Shown: positions 39,358 to 47,973, counted from the first letter of the stretch. The stretch is DNA of 64,000 nt from Nocardiopsis alborubida (GCF_012396365.1 NZ_JAAXPG010000024.1:53934-117933); one strand, 5' to 3'. The notes: generated by a model not told the origin, from the sequence alone. Numbers and translations are program-made.

Positions 39358-40308
39358 ATGCAGACCTTCCTGCCCCAGCCCGGGTTCGCCGAGTGCGCGC
39401 GGGTGCTGGACGACCGCAGGCTGGGCAAGCAGCGGGTGGAGACCATGCAGGTACTGCGGGCCCTGGTGTGGCCCGAGTACGGGTGGAAGCGCCACCCGGC
39501 CGTGGCGATGTGGCGCGGCTTCGTGCCCGCGCTGGTGGGTTACGGGGTGGCGGTGTGCCGTGAGTGGCGCCGCCGCGGGTACGCCGACTCGGTGCTGCCC
39601 TCGCTGCTGGCCTTCACCGGGGGCCGCGTCCCCGAGGAGGAGGAGCTGTGGGAGCGCGACATGCTCCCGCCGTGGCTGGGGGACGGCGCGCTGCACCTGT
39701 CGCACCGCTCGGCCCTGGTGTACAAGGACCCGGCGCACTACGAACCGCTGTTCCCCGGCACGCCCGGCGGCCTGCCCTACGTCTGGCCCCGGCCGGTCTT
39801 CCCCCGGTGGCCGCTGCGGCGCGGCACCTCCGCGGCGGCGCCGGTGGAGGAGGCCGCTGAACTGCTGGAGGCGGTCGCGCTCTCGGACGGGCAGGCCGCC
39901 GCCCTGGAACGCCTGGTCGACGGACGCAGCGCGTCACTGCGGCTCGACGCCCCCGGCGACACCCTGCCCGGCCTGCTCGCCGGGTTGTGCACGCCCGGCG
40001 AGACGCTGTGGCTGGTGCCCGGGACGCCGCCGCCCAGGCCGAGGGGGAGCAGCGCCGACCCGGGCCCCTCGGAGGCGGTGGGGCGGACCAGCCGGTCGAC
40101 CGCGCGCCAGCCCGGCCCCGAGGACGAGGCGGCGATGCGCGAGGAGGCCGGCGAACCCGAGTTCCGGTTTCGCCGGGTCCCTCCCGGGGACGGGGCGGAG
40201 GTGCCCGTGCCGCCCTCGGCCGGGCTGGTCGTCCTCGACGGCGCCGAACTGCCCGAGCCGCGCTCGGCCCCGCTGGTGCTGCGCCTGCTGCCCGCGGTGG
40301 ACCCCTAG
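39358..40308 (+). CDS. MSMEG_6728-type protein related to pyrimidine-dimer DNA glycosylase
   Basis: 316 residues. The N-terminal 150 residues match the actinobacterial MSMEG_6728 family: MQTFLPQPGFAECARVLDDR, then RLGKQRVETMQVLRAL, GWKRHPAVAMWRGF, HLSHRSALVYKDPAHYEPLFP and PYVWP. The family is related to T4 endonuclease V-like glycosylases, but activity is inferred, not shown. The second half is Pro/Gly/Glu-rich and unlike the family, perhaps a disordered extension. The G-rich ribosome-binding site is close to the ATG. The DNA glycosylase gene mug follows on the same strand. Confidence 0.8.
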   Translation: MQTFLPQPGFAECARVLDDRRLGKQRVETMQVLRALVWPEYGWKRHPAVAMWRGFVPALVGYGVAVCREWRRRGYADSVLPSLLAFTGGRVPEEEELWERDMLPPWLGDGALHLSHRSALVYKDPAHYEPLFPGTPGGLPYVWPRPVFPRWPLRRGTSAAAPVEEAAELLEAVALSDGQAAALERLVDGRSASLRLDAPGDTLPGLLAGLCTPGETLWLVPGTPPPRPRGSSADPGPSEAVGRTSRSTARQPGPEDEAAMREEAGEPEFRFRRVPPGDGAEVPVPPSAGLVVLDGAELPEPRSAPLVLRLLPAVDP

Positions 40309-40413
40309 GACCGTTCCCAGAGGCGGTGCTTGGGGCACAGTGGTCCCGGGCAGGAGACTCCGACAGCGACGCGGTCGCCCGCGTCGCCGACCGCGCACAC
40401 GAGAGGGTGGCAC

Positions 40414-41067
40414 ATGGATTCCGGGAGCGGACGAGCCGAGGGCGTGTCGAAGGCCGGGACCCCGCGTCCGCGTGCACGCTCCGCCTCGTCCAGGCGGACG
40501 CCCGGCCCGAGCAAGGCGGAGCTGGAGGCGGCCCGGGACAGGCTGGTCCCGGACGTGGTCGCCGAGGACCTGCGCGTGCTCTTCTGCGGGATCAACCCCG
40601 GTCTGACCTCGGGCGCGGTCGGGCACCACTTCGCCAAGCCGGGCACGCGCTTTTGGCCCTCCCTGCACGGGTCAGGCTTCACCCCGCGCCAGTTCAGGCC
40701 GGACGAGGAGGACGAGCTCCTGCCCCTGGGCCTGGGCATCACCAACGTCGTCGAGCGGACCACGGCCCAGGCGGACGAGCTGAGCCGGGAGGAGTACGTG
40801 GAGGGCGGGCGCAGACTGCGGGAGAAGGTCCTGCGGTGGCGGCCCCGGTGGCTGGCCGTCCTGGGCGTGACCGCCTACCGGGAGGCCTTCGCCGAACGCC
40901 GCGCGGCGGTGGGGCCCCAGGACACGGAGATCGGCGGCACCCGGGTGTGGCTGCTGCCCAACCCCAGCGGCCGCAACGCGCACTGGCAGCTGGGGCCGCT
41001 CATCGGGGAGTTCGCGCGCCTGCGACGCGCCGCCGGACTGCCGGACCGGTCCGGCGGAACGGCCTGA
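40414..41067 (+). CDS. mug: G/U mismatch-specific DNA glycosylase
   Basis: 217 residues; the enzyme removes uracil or thymine opposite guanine in DNA. The catalytic motif is LFCGINPGLTSG with Asn61, next comes HFAKPGTRFWPSLHGSG, and the intercalation motif is LPNPSGRNAHW near residue 190. Compared with E. coli Mug (168 residues), there is an extra basic N-terminal tail of about 40 residues. The ATG at 40414 follows GAGAGGG by a normal distance. It lies 105 bp downstream of the gene at 39358, suggesting a base-excision repair pair. Confidence 0.88.
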   Translation: MDSGSGRAEGVSKAGTPRPRARSASSRRTPGPSKAELEAARDRLVPDVVAEDLRVLFCGINPGLTSGAVGHHFAKPGTRFWPSLHGSGFTPRQFRPDEEDELLPLGLGITNVVERTTAQADELSREEYVEGGRRLREKVLRWRPRWLAVLGVTAYREAFAERRAAVGPQDTEIGGTRVWLLPNPSGRNAHWQLGPLIGEFARLRRAAGLPDRSGGTA

Positions 41068-41123
41068 CCCGGCGGCGGTCCGGTTCGCCGAAGCGCCTCA
41101 CCACGCGAGGGCGCACGCCCCGC

Positions 41124-41312
41124 TCAGCGCGGGGACAGACCGCGTTCGCCCATGGCCTCACGCAGGATCCGCACCGCCTCGGGCCCCACCCCGTGCAGCG
41201 CGCTCAGCTCGGCCTCGGTGAGCGCGGCGACCTGCTCCAGGGTGGTCAGCCCGGCCTCCGCGGGCGCCCGGGTCGCCGGTGCTCCGATGCCCCGGGGCAG
41301 GTCCCCGGCCAC
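41124..41312 (-). CDS. Small helix-hairpin-helix DNA-binding protein
   Basis: 62 residues. The core GIGAPATRAPAEAGLTTLEQ, then VAALTEAELSALHGVGPEAV and RILREAMGERGLSP is a helix-hairpin-helix like that of the RNA polymerase alpha C-terminal domain and of many 70-90 residue actinobacterial proteins. It probably binds DNA without sequence specificity. The GTG at 41312 is the best start, but its ribosome-binding site is weak. The upstream side abuts exactly the truncated end of the histidine kinase remnant. Confidence 0.7.
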   Translation of the reverse strand: MAGDLPRGIGAPATRAPAEAGLTTLEQVAALTEAELSALHGVGPEAVRILREAMGERGLSPR

Positions 41313-41313
41313 G

Positions 41314-41846
41314 ATCGCGCTCAAGAGCTCACTGGCCTCCGAACTCGTCCGGTGCGGCCACGGCGAACGGGCCGCGACGGAGATCACCGCGATCCGCGTT
41401 CTGGCCGAGGAGGCGGGCACCGGGGTCCGCCGCGTCGTACGCGGCGAGCTGAGCACGACCTGGGGCGACGAGCTCTCGGGCGCCCGGTCGCTGCTCAGGT
41501 CCGCCGGTATCCGCTGCACGGTGACCGGCGACCCCGTGCCCCGGCAGTGCGCGGAGCCCCTGGCCCGGGTCGTGCGCGAGGGCGTCACCAACCTGCTGCG
41601 CCACGCCTCGGCCGCCCAGGTCACCATCGCGACCGCGAACGAGGACGCGGAGGTGCACCTGACCGTCGCCAACGACGGGTCCGGTCCCCCCTCCCCGGCG
41701 CAGGACGGCGGGGGCACGGGGCTGCGCGCGATGTCCGAGCGCCTGCACGCACTCGGCGGACGCGTCACGGCGCGCCGTGACGGAGACTGGTTCCTGCTCG
41801 ACGCCGCGCTCCCGCTCCCGAAGGACGCCCCCAGAGGACACGCATC
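41314..41846 (+). pseudogene. DesK/NarL-type histidine kinase, 5'-truncated
   Basis: The frame reads IALKSSLASELV just after where the phosphoacceptor H-box should be, then AEEAGTGVRRVVRGELSTTW, ARSLLRSAGIRCTV, the N-box-like VVREGVTNLLRHASAAQV, VANDGSGPP and GGTGLRAMSERLHALGGRV, and ends LDAALPLP. Sensor, membrane and H-box parts are missing; the break abuts the HhH gene. No stop follows at the usual place. It cannot autophosphorylate as it stands. Confidence 0.75.
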
Positions 41847-42440
41847 CTCGTCGCCGGCGACGAACACCTCATCCGCGACGCCATCGCCGGACTGCTCGAC
41901 CTGGAGGAGGACTTCGAGGTCGCCGCCCAGGCGGCCTCGGGCGAGGAGGCGCTGGCCATGGCCCTCAAACTCCACCCCGACGTGGCCCTGCTCGACCTGC
42001 AACCGCCCGGCCCCGACGGCATCGAGACCGCCCGCAGGCTCGCCGCCGAGCTGCCCGCGTGCCGGTGCGTCATCGTCACCTCCCACGGCCGCCCCGGCTA
42101 CCTGAAGTCGGCCCTGGCGGCGGGTGTGAGCGGTTTCCTGCCCAAGACCGTGTCCTCACGCACCTTCGCCGAGGTCGTGCGCAGGGTCGCGGCCGGGGGC
42201 CGCTACGTCGATCCCGAACTCGCGGCCGAGGCGATCAGCGCGGGCGACTCCCCGTTCAGCCCCCGCGAGGCCGACGTGCTGGCCCCGGCCCGCGACGGCG
42301 CGCCCGTGGAGGAGATCGCCCGGCGCGTCTCGCTGTCCCGGGGGACCGTGCGCAACCACCTCGCGGCCGCCGTCGCCAAGCTCGACGCCGCCAACCGGCA
42401 CGAGGCCGCGCGCGTCGCCGCCGAACACGGCCGGATCTGA
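41841..42440 (+). pseudogene. NarL/DesR-type response regulator without a start codon
   Basis: The frame reads RILVAGDEHLIRDAIAGLL from 41841, LLDLQPPGPDGIE around the phosphoacceptor Asp, and a LuxR-type helix-turn-helix FSPREADVLAPARDG with LSRGTVRNHLAAAVAKL, ending at 42440. One of the two acidic-pocket Asp residues is Gly (AGDE for ADDE). No ATG, GTG or TTG lies before 41841 in frame; the first ATG, at 41958, would remove 39 residues. An AGAGGA ribosome-binding site survives at 41833-41838. It is probably decayed together with its kinase, although an N-terminally shortened DNA-binding protein could be made. Confidence 0.65.
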
Positions 42441-42493
42441 ACGGGGCCGGAGTCCAGCGCCCGCCACCCCGGCACCCGCCGATCCCGCGCCCG

Positions 42494-43669
42494 CTAACCC
42501 TGTGCCGCGGCCAGGAGGACGTCCACCAGCCGGTCGGCGGCGTCCGGACGCCCGTGCTCGCGGGCCCGCTCCGCGATCTGCGCGCGCCGCCGCGGGTCGG
42601 CCAGCAGCGGTTCCACCGCCGCCTGGAGCCCCCGGGCGTCGACCTGGTCCAGCAGGGCCACCGCCGCGCCCGACTCCTGGAGGTGGCGGGCGTTGTGGCG
42701 CTGCTCGTCGCCCGCGGACGAGGCCAGCGGAACGAACACGGCGGCCTTGCCCAGCGCGGTCAGCTCCGCGATCGTCCCCGCGCCGCTGCGGGAGACCACC
42801 ACGTCGGCCAGCGCCAGCACGTCGGGGAGTTCGGGGCCCACGAAGTCCGTCAGGTGGTATCTCTCGGCGAGGCCGGGCGGGAGCTGCGCCGCGGCGCGGC
42901 GCCCCTCCTCCAGGTTCGCCGGCCCGCACTGGTGCACGACGTTGGCGCGCGCGAGCAGCCAGGGCAGGATGTCGCGGATCATCCCGTTGATCTGCACGGC
43001 CCCCTGCGCCCCGCCCGTGACGTAGACGGTGGGCAGCGAGGAGTCGTAGCCGGTGAACCCGAGTTCCTTGGGCGCCCGGTCGGCCTGCCCGGTCAGCACC
43101 TCGGGGCGCACCGGGTTGCCGGTGATGACCGCGTTGTCGCGCGCGGAGTCGGGCAGCAGCTCGGTCGTGGACGGGGAGGACACCGCCACACGGGCCGCGA
43201 CGCGGGCGAGGACCCTGTTGGCCAGGCCCAGCCGGACCGTCTGCTCGTGCACCACGAGGGGGCGGCGGCACATCTTGGCGGCCAGGCCCACGGGCACGGC
43301 CACGTAGCCGCCGGTGGCCAGCACCACGTCGGGGGCGAAGTCCGAGACCAGCGAGCGGGCCTGCGCGACGCCCCGGGGGACGTTGCTCATGTCCTTGATG
43401 TTGGCCCGCGAGGCGAGCTTGAGAGGGTTCTTCGAGCGCCGGATCTTGCCGGTCGCGACCGACTCGAAGGCGATGCCGTTGGCGGCCGCGACCCGGGACT
43501 CCAGGCTGTCCGCCGTGCCCACCCACAGCACGTGCAGGGCGACCCCTGCCGCCGCCAGCCGCTCACGCAGCGCGCGGACGGCGGTGAGGGCCGGATAGGT
43601 GTGCCCGCCTGTCCCTCCTCCGGTCACGATCAGGCGCATGTCCCGTGCAGGGGGGTTGCCGCTGTTCAC
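42494..43669 (-). CDS. murG: Orphan MurG-like UDP-GlcNAc transferase
   Basis: 391 residues. MurG adds GlcNAc to lipid I to make lipid II at the inner membrane face. The N-terminal motif is MRLIVTGGGTGGHTYPAL (11-28), then ATGGYVAVPVGLAAK and VVHEQTVRLGLANRVL. The C-terminal UDP-GlcNAc site has VTGGAQGAVQING, HQCGPANL, FVGPELPDVLALADVVVSRS with the next GAGTIAEL and DEQRHNARHL. No other division/cell-wall genes surround it, so it is probably a second copy, possibly for glycosylating a specialised product. The GTG at 43669 has GGGAGGA directly upstream; ATG 43639 is the alternative. Confidence 0.8.
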   Translation of the reverse strand: MNSGNPPARDMRLIVTGGGTGGHTYPALTAVRALRERLAAAGVALHVLWVGTADSLESRVAAANGIAFESVATGKIRRSKNPLKLASRANIKDMSNVPRGVAQARSLVSDFAPDVVLATGGYVAVPVGLAAKMCRRPLVVHEQTVRLGLANRVLARVAARVAVSSPSTTELLPDSARDNAVITGNPVRPEVLTGQADRAPKELGFTGYDSSLPTVYVTGGAQGAVQINGMIRDILPWLLARANVVHQCGPANLEEGRRAAAQLPPGLAERYHLTDFVGPELPDVLALADVVVSRSGAGTIAELTALGKAAVFVPLASSAGDEQRHNARHLQESGAAVALLDQVDARGLQAAVEPLLADPRRRAQIAERAREHGRPDAADRLVDVLLAAAQG

Positions 43670-44070
43670 CAGTTCCTCCCGGAGGATGCCCCTGAGCGGG
43701 GCCGCAAGAAGCTACCGACAAAGAAAAGGGCCACACGCGAGCGGCGCGGCGCTCGTCCTGTGCCCAACAGCACCGTAGCCGTCGCCGGACCCGCCCCGGA
43801 ACGCCCCCCGCTGCGGCCGGAGTGGGGACGGCCACACCGGCCCCTCGCGGAGGTGGACCGGACCGCCAGAACGCCGCCGCGGGTTCCCACCGCGCCGACG
43901 TCCTGTCCGCCGAACGAAGAACGGCGCCCGTGCTCAGCGCGCCCTCCCCCTCCTGGACGGGGACGCCTGCAACCAGGCCCGGACCCGGACCGTCCTGGGC
44001 GGCGTCCTCGCCGCTGTGGAGGGGTTCGCGTCCGCGGCGGGGAACCGGAGCGGGCGCTGGGGGCGACGCG

Positions 44071-44094
44071 CGGGAGCGGTCCGGGCCGCTCCCG
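44071..44094. other. Intergenic hairpin
   Basis: CGGGAGCGG and CCGCTCCCG form a perfect 9-bp stem with a 6-base loop. No gene end is close, so a terminator role is doubtful; it may belong to an unannotated leader RNA. Confidence 0.4.
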
Positions 44095-44194
44095 TTGGCG
44101 TCTCCCGCTGAGGCGGTTCCGCGCCGGCCCGTCCGGCACCAGGCGGGTCCGCGTGCCCCTCGGCCGAGACCGCGGACATCGTCGGAACATCTTT

Positions 44195-44209
44195 TACAAC
44201 GTGAGAAAA
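44195..44209 (+). promoter_or_regulatory. Candidate LacI-type site A
   Basis: TACAACGTGAGAAAA matches site B in 13 of 15 positions. The AACGT core with a central CG resembles LacI-family operators. Confidence 0.4.
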
Positions 44210-44356
44210 CCGGCTTCCCCATGAGGAGAGCGCGGTCACACCGTCCTGTCCGGAACCGCAAACCCGTCCGGGAAAACCCTGGCCGGAACGGCTTCGAAGC
44301 GCACGCGCAGGAGGTCTCCTGGATAGGAGTGTCGCACGGGGAGCCGTCGAGTACTG

Positions 44357-44371
44357 TATAACGTTAGAAAA
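44357..44371 (+). promoter_or_regulatory. Candidate LacI-type site B
   Basis: TATAACGTTAGAAAA contains the palindrome TAACGTTA and lies about 93 bases upstream of the lacI-type start, consistent with autoregulation. Confidence 0.45.
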
Positions 44372-44463
44372 ATCGCCGGAAAACGCACGGGTTCACGCGC
44401 AGGCGGACGGTCGGCGGGACGCACACGGTCGTGCACGCGTGCACCATGTGCGGAGGAGGCGCT

Positions 44464-45483
44464 GTGGCCATCAGCCTGAAGGACGTCGCGGAACAGGCGG
44501 GGGTGTCGGTCAAGACGGTGTCCAACGTGGTCAACGGCTACCGCCACGTCACACCCGCCACCCGCCAGCGCGTGCAGCAGGTCATCGACGAGCTCGGTTA
44601 CCGGCCCAACCTGACCGCGCGGCACCTGCGCAAGGGCCGCACCGGCATCATCGCGCTGGCCCTGCCCGAGCTGGGCAACCCCTACTTCGCCGAACTCGCC
44701 GACGCCGTGATCAACTACGCCGCCGGACTCGACCGCATCGTCCTGCTCGACCACACCTACGGCCGCAGGGACCAGGAGGTGCTGTTCACGCAGGGCTTCC
44801 GCGCGCGGCTGATCGACGGGCTGATCCTGAGCCCGATCGAACTGGAGAACGAGGACCTGCTCGCGCGCGGGCACGACGCCCCCCTGGTGCTGCTGGGTGA
44901 ACGCGAGTACGACGCGCCCTACGACCACGTCGCCATCGACAACGTCGCCGCCGCCCGCACCGCCACCCAGCACCTGCTCGACCTGGGCCGCCGCCGCATC
45001 GCCTTCATCGGCGCCCGCCACGGCCGCTCGCGCCAGCCCGCCCACCTGCGCCTGCGCGGATGGCGCGAGACGGTCACCGCCGCGGGGGCGGCGGCGGACG
45101 ACGCCCTGGTGGCCACCACCGACGGCTACACGCGCCAGGACGGCGCCCGGGCGATGGCCCGCCTCCTGGACTCGGGGACCGCGCCCGACGCCGTCTTCTG
45201 CTACAACGACCTCATCGCGATCGGCGCCATGCGCACGCTCACCGAGCGCGGCCTGCGGGTGCCCGAGGACGTCGCGGTCGTGGGCTTCGACGACATAGAG
45301 GACGGCCGCTACTGCACGGCTACCCTCACCACCATCGCGCCGCACAAGCAGGCCATCGCACGGGCCGCGGTGGACGCGCTGCTGGCCCGGCTGGAGGGCG
45401 GCGCGGAGGGCGAACCGGAGTCGCGCCGCGTGCGCCCGGGGTTCGCGCTCGTGCCCAGGGAGAGTACTCTCGGGCGGCCGTGA
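44464..45483 (+). CDS. LacI family transcriptional regulator
   Basis: 339 residues. The N-terminal helix-turn-helix is ISLKDVAEQAGVSVKTVSNV with VNGYRHVTPATRQRV and hinge YRPNLTARHLRKGRT; the effector domain follows a periplasmic-binding fold (GIIALALPELGNPYFAELAD, RRIAFIGAR, DAVFCYNDLIAIGAM, VVGFDDIEDG). The sugar ligand is unknown. The GTG at 44464 has GGAGGAGG six bases upstream. No sugar transporter is adjacent; the nearest divergent gene is the murG-like gene, and a DsbA-like gene follows after 23 bases. Confidence 0.88.
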   Translation: MAISLKDVAEQAGVSVKTVSNVVNGYRHVTPATRQRVQQVIDELGYRPNLTARHLRKGRTGIIALALPELGNPYFAELADAVINYAAGLDRIVLLDHTYGRRDQEVLFTQGFRARLIDGLILSPIELENEDLLARGHDAPLVLLGEREYDAPYDHVAIDNVAAARTATQHLLDLGRRRIAFIGARHGRSRQPAHLRLRGWRETVTAAGAAADDALVATTDGYTRQDGARAMARLLDSGTAPDAVFCYNDLIAIGAMRTLTERGLRVPEDVAVVGFDDIEDGRYCTATLTTIAPHKQAIARAAVDALLARLEGGAEGEPESRRVRPGFALVPRESTLGRP

Positions 45484-45506
45484 CGCTACGACGACGGGAG
45501 CCCGCC

Positions 45507-46100
45507 GTGACCCGCGACCCCTGGACGGTCGACTTCTGGTTCGACCCGGCCTGCCCGCTGAGCTGGACCACCGCGCGCTGGCTGCGCGGGGTCGCCGAGG
45601 AGCGCCCGGTCACGATCCGGTGGCGGGTCATGAGCCTGTCCGTGCTCAACGAGGGCAGGGACGAGGACCCCGAGGGCGACACGGAGGGCTACCTGTGGAT
45701 CCCCGCCCGCGTGTGCGCGGCGGTGCAGAGCGGCCACGGGCACGAGGCGCTCGGCCGGTTCCACGAGGCGCTGTGGACCGGGGAGGAGGCCGCGGAGGGC
45801 GAGTGGATCAGCGGCCTCGCCGACGCCCTGCGCCGGGCGGGGCTGCCCGAGGCGCTGGCCGGCGCCGGTTCCTGTGAGGAGCACGACCCCTTCCTGCGCG
45901 CCTCCCACCACGACGCCGTGCGCCGGGTCCACGGCGAGGTCGGAACGCCGATCCTGGCCCTGACCGGCGCCGACGGTGCGTCGCGGGCGCTCTTCGGCCC
46001 CGTCATCGCCGAGCTGCCGGACCCGGCCCGGAGCCTGCGGCTGTGGGAGGCGGTCGTCCTCCTCACCGGTGTCCCCCAGTTCCGCGAGATCAAGTTCTGA
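45507..46100 (+). CDS. DsbA-family thioredoxin-fold protein, Rv2466c-like
   Basis: 197 residues. The N-terminal strand and active site read VDFWFDPACPLSWTTARWL; in mycobacterial Rv2466c, a mycothiol-dependent reductase, this site is C-P-W-C, here it is C-P-L-S with Cys16 only. An inserted helical domain covers residues 60-140 and the cis-Pro loop is GEVGTPILAL. A single-cysteine site would form mixed disulfides, for example with mycothiol, rather than oxidise dithiols. The GTG at 45507 follows GGGAG by seven bases; it may be co-transcribed with the lacI-type gene. Confidence 0.82.
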   Translation: MTRDPWTVDFWFDPACPLSWTTARWLRGVAEERPVTIRWRVMSLSVLNEGRDEDPEGDTEGYLWIPARVCAAVQSGHGHEALGRFHEALWTGEEAAEGEWISGLADALRRAGLPEALAGAGSCEEHDPFLRASHHDAVRRVHGEVGTPILALTGADGASRALFGPVIAELPDPARSLRLWEAVVLLTGVPQFREIKF

Positions 46101-46180
46101 CCCGCGCGGACACCGGCTCCGCGTCGGCGCGGCGGGCCGCTCGGAGCGCCGGTCCGAGTGACCCGCCGGTACGCGGGGGG

Positions 46181-46200
46181 CACGGGACGCGGCTCCCGTG
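46181..46200 (-). terminator. Hairpin between convergent genes
   Basis: CACGGGA-N6-TCCCGTG, a 7-bp perfect stem, lies eight bases beyond the stop of the VOC gene at 46208. Confidence 0.45.
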
Positions 46201-46207
46201 ACGACCC

Positions 46208-46648
46208 TCAGCCGATCCGCTCGGCCAGGGCGACGATGACATCCCCGGGGCCGCGCACGTAGCAGAGCAGGTAGGCGTCCTCGTACCGCACCAGCTCACC
46301 GACGGGTTCGGCGCCGTGGGCGCGCAGGCGGGCGAGGACGTCCTCCACGTCGTCGACGGCGAACATGACGCTGCGCAGGCCCAGCGCGTTCGCCACCGCG
46401 TTCCCCGGCTCGGGTCTGGTCGCCGTCGGCGTGTGGAACCTCGTCAGTTCGAGCCTGCCGTGTCCGTCCGGGGTCCGCATCATCGCGATGTCGGCCCGGA
46501 CGCCGCGGAGTCCGGACACACGGTCCACCGCGCCTCCCCCGACCGACGCCCGGCCCTCCACCTCCATGCCGAGTTCGGTGAAGAACGCGACGGCGGCCTC
46601 AAGGTCGTCGACGACGACGCCGACGTGGTCCATCCTCTGGATCGTCAT
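46208..46648 (-). CDS. VOC (glyoxalase fold) protein
   Basis: 146 residues. The first module starts IQRMDHVGVVVDDLEAAVAFF and holds ADIAMMRTPDGHGRLELTRF; the second holds RSVMFAVDDVEDVLARLRAHG and AYLLCYVRGPGDVIVALAE. The likely metal ligands are His8 and Glu residues in each module, as in lactoylglutathione lyase-like proteins. The function is unknown. TATGCT lies seven bases before the ATG at 46648, so it may be leaderless. Confidence 0.85.
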   Translation of the reverse strand: MTIQRMDHVGVVVDDLEAAVAFFTELGMEVEGRASVGGGAVDRVSGLRGVRADIAMMRTPDGHGRLELTRFHTPTATRPEPGNAVANALGLRSVMFAVDDVEDVLARLRAHGAEPVGELVRYEDAYLLCYVRGPGDVIVALAERIG

Positions 46649-46808
46649 GCCACCGAGCATAGGGATCAGAGCGCCCTGTCTCCTGGACCTCGGCCAGCGG
46701 GCGCCGACCGTCGGCACCGCGCGGGTCACACCGGCGGCGCCGCCCCGGTGGAGGGCCGACAGGGGGCGGTGGGATGCTGGGGACAACCGGATGATCAGGA
46801 GGGACAGG

Positions 46809-47195
46809 ATGGACGAGGACGAGTTCACACGGTTCTGGGCGCAACGCCGACTGTGCATGCTGGCCTCACCGCGCCCGGACGGGTCCATCCACCAGGTCCC
46901 CGTGGGGGCGACCTACGACGCCGACGCGCGCCTGGTGCGGGTGATCTCCTCGGGCAGCAGCTACAAGGCGCGCAACCTCGCGGCGCGTCCCGGTGCCAGG
47001 GTGTCGGTGTCGCAGGTGGAGGGGCGCTCCTGGTGCACGGTGGAGGGCTCCGCGACGGTCTCCGACGACCCCGAGCGGGTGGCGGAGGCGGTGCGCCGCT
47101 ACGGCGAGCGCTACAAGGCGCCGCGGGAGAACCCGGGCCGGGTGGTCATCGAGATCGCCGTCGAGCGCTTCCTGGGCAACGTGCGCCCGGGCTGA
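46809..47195 (+). CDS. Pyridoxamine 5'-phosphate oxidase-fold (FMN/F420-binding) protein
   Basis: 128 residues with a split-barrel flavin-binding fold, typical of the Rv1155-like PPOX group of actinobacteria. It starts DEDEFTRFWAQRRLCMLASP, has IHQVPVGATYDADARLVRVI, SSYKARNLAARPGARVSVSQ, WCTVEGSATV and ends VVIEIAVERFLGNVRPG. Members bind F420, FMN or haem; the reaction is unknown. The ATG at 46809 has AGGAGGGA six bases upstream. Confidence 0.87.
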   Translation: MDEDEFTRFWAQRRLCMLASPRPDGSIHQVPVGATYDADARLVRVISSGSSYKARNLAARPGARVSVSQVEGRSWCTVEGSATVSDDPERVAEAVRRYGERYKAPRENPGRVVIEIAVERFLGNVRPG

Positions 47196-47315
47196 GGGGC
47201 GGCGGGGACACGGCGTGCCCCTCGAAGGCACCGCCCGGAACGGGCTCCTGAGCAGCGGGGGTTCCTGGGCTGAGGGAGCCGAGCCCGCCGGAACCGGTGT
47301 CAGCGCGGTCCGGCG

Positions 47316-47894
47316 CTACCAGCGTCGGCGCACCGTGCCCTTGGGCCCGGCCACCAGGCTCGCGGCCGGAACGTCGTCGGCCACGACCGTCCCGGCCGCG
47401 ACCACGGCGTCGCGGCCGATGCTGACGCCGGGCAGGATCGTCGCGCCAGCACCGATCCACACGTTCTCCGCCACGTCGATGGGCGCGCCGCTGAGGAACC
47501 GGCGCCGCTCGCCGGGGTCCACGGGGTGGCCCACCGTGATGAACGTGGCCTTCGGGCCGACCATCACGCCCTCGCCCAACCGGATTCCGGCGTAGTCGAG
47601 GAACGTGCAGCCCTGGTTGACGAAGACGCGCTCGGCCAGGTCCAGGCGCAGGCCGTGGTCGGTGTAGAAGGGCGGGTAGATCGTCACCCCCGCCGGGAGG
47701 GGACGGCCCAGGATCTGCTCGAACAGCGCCGCCCTCCCCTCCTCGTCGTCGAACGGGAGGACGTTGAGGCGGGAGGTCAGCTCCGTGGCCCGCAGCACCC
47801 TCTCGCTCATCGCCCTGAACTCGGGGCCCAGGACGCGTTCACCCCTGGCCTGGAGTTCCGGGTCGTGGATCAGCATGAAGCGGTCGTTGGTCAC
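47316..47894 (-). CDS. Sugar O-acetyltransferase (Maa/NodL type, left-handed beta helix)
   Basis: 192 residues. An N-terminal helical cap (RVLRATELTSRLNVLPFDD) precedes hexapeptide repeats that form a left-handed beta helix: VFVNQGCTFLDYAGIRLGEGVMVGPKATF, given here at about residues 95-123, then HPVDPGERR with the catalytic His, and APIDVAENVWIGAGATILPG with VSIGRDAVVAAGTVV. It transfers acetyl from acetyl-CoA to a sugar hydroxyl. The GTG at 47894 has no ribosome-binding site and may be leaderless (CACAAT six bases upstream); ATG 47876 is possible. Confidence 0.88.
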   Translation of the reverse strand: MTNDRFMLIHDPELQARGERVLGPEFRAMSERVLRATELTSRLNVLPFDDEEGRAALFEQILGRPLPAGVTIYPPFYTDHGLRLDLAERVFVNQGCTFLDYAGIRLGEGVMVGPKATFITVGHPVDPGERRRFLSGAPIDVAENVWIGAGATILPGVSIGRDAVVAAGTVVADDVPAASLVAGPKGTVRRRW

Positions 47895-47973
47895 CCGACG
47901 ATTGTGGCGCAACGTCCGCCGGGGCCGGGGGCCCGATGTCACACCGCTCGTGTCGCGGCCCGGCGAAGGGCGA

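Larger units (their letters stand above)
43670..44463. other. Long divergent region between murG-like and lacI-like genes
   Basis: 794 bases with no gene I can support. It holds a hairpin at 44071-44094, an inverted repeat CAGGAG-GT-CTCCTG at 44308-44321, and two similar A/T-rich sites at 44195 and 44357. Confidence 0.5.
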
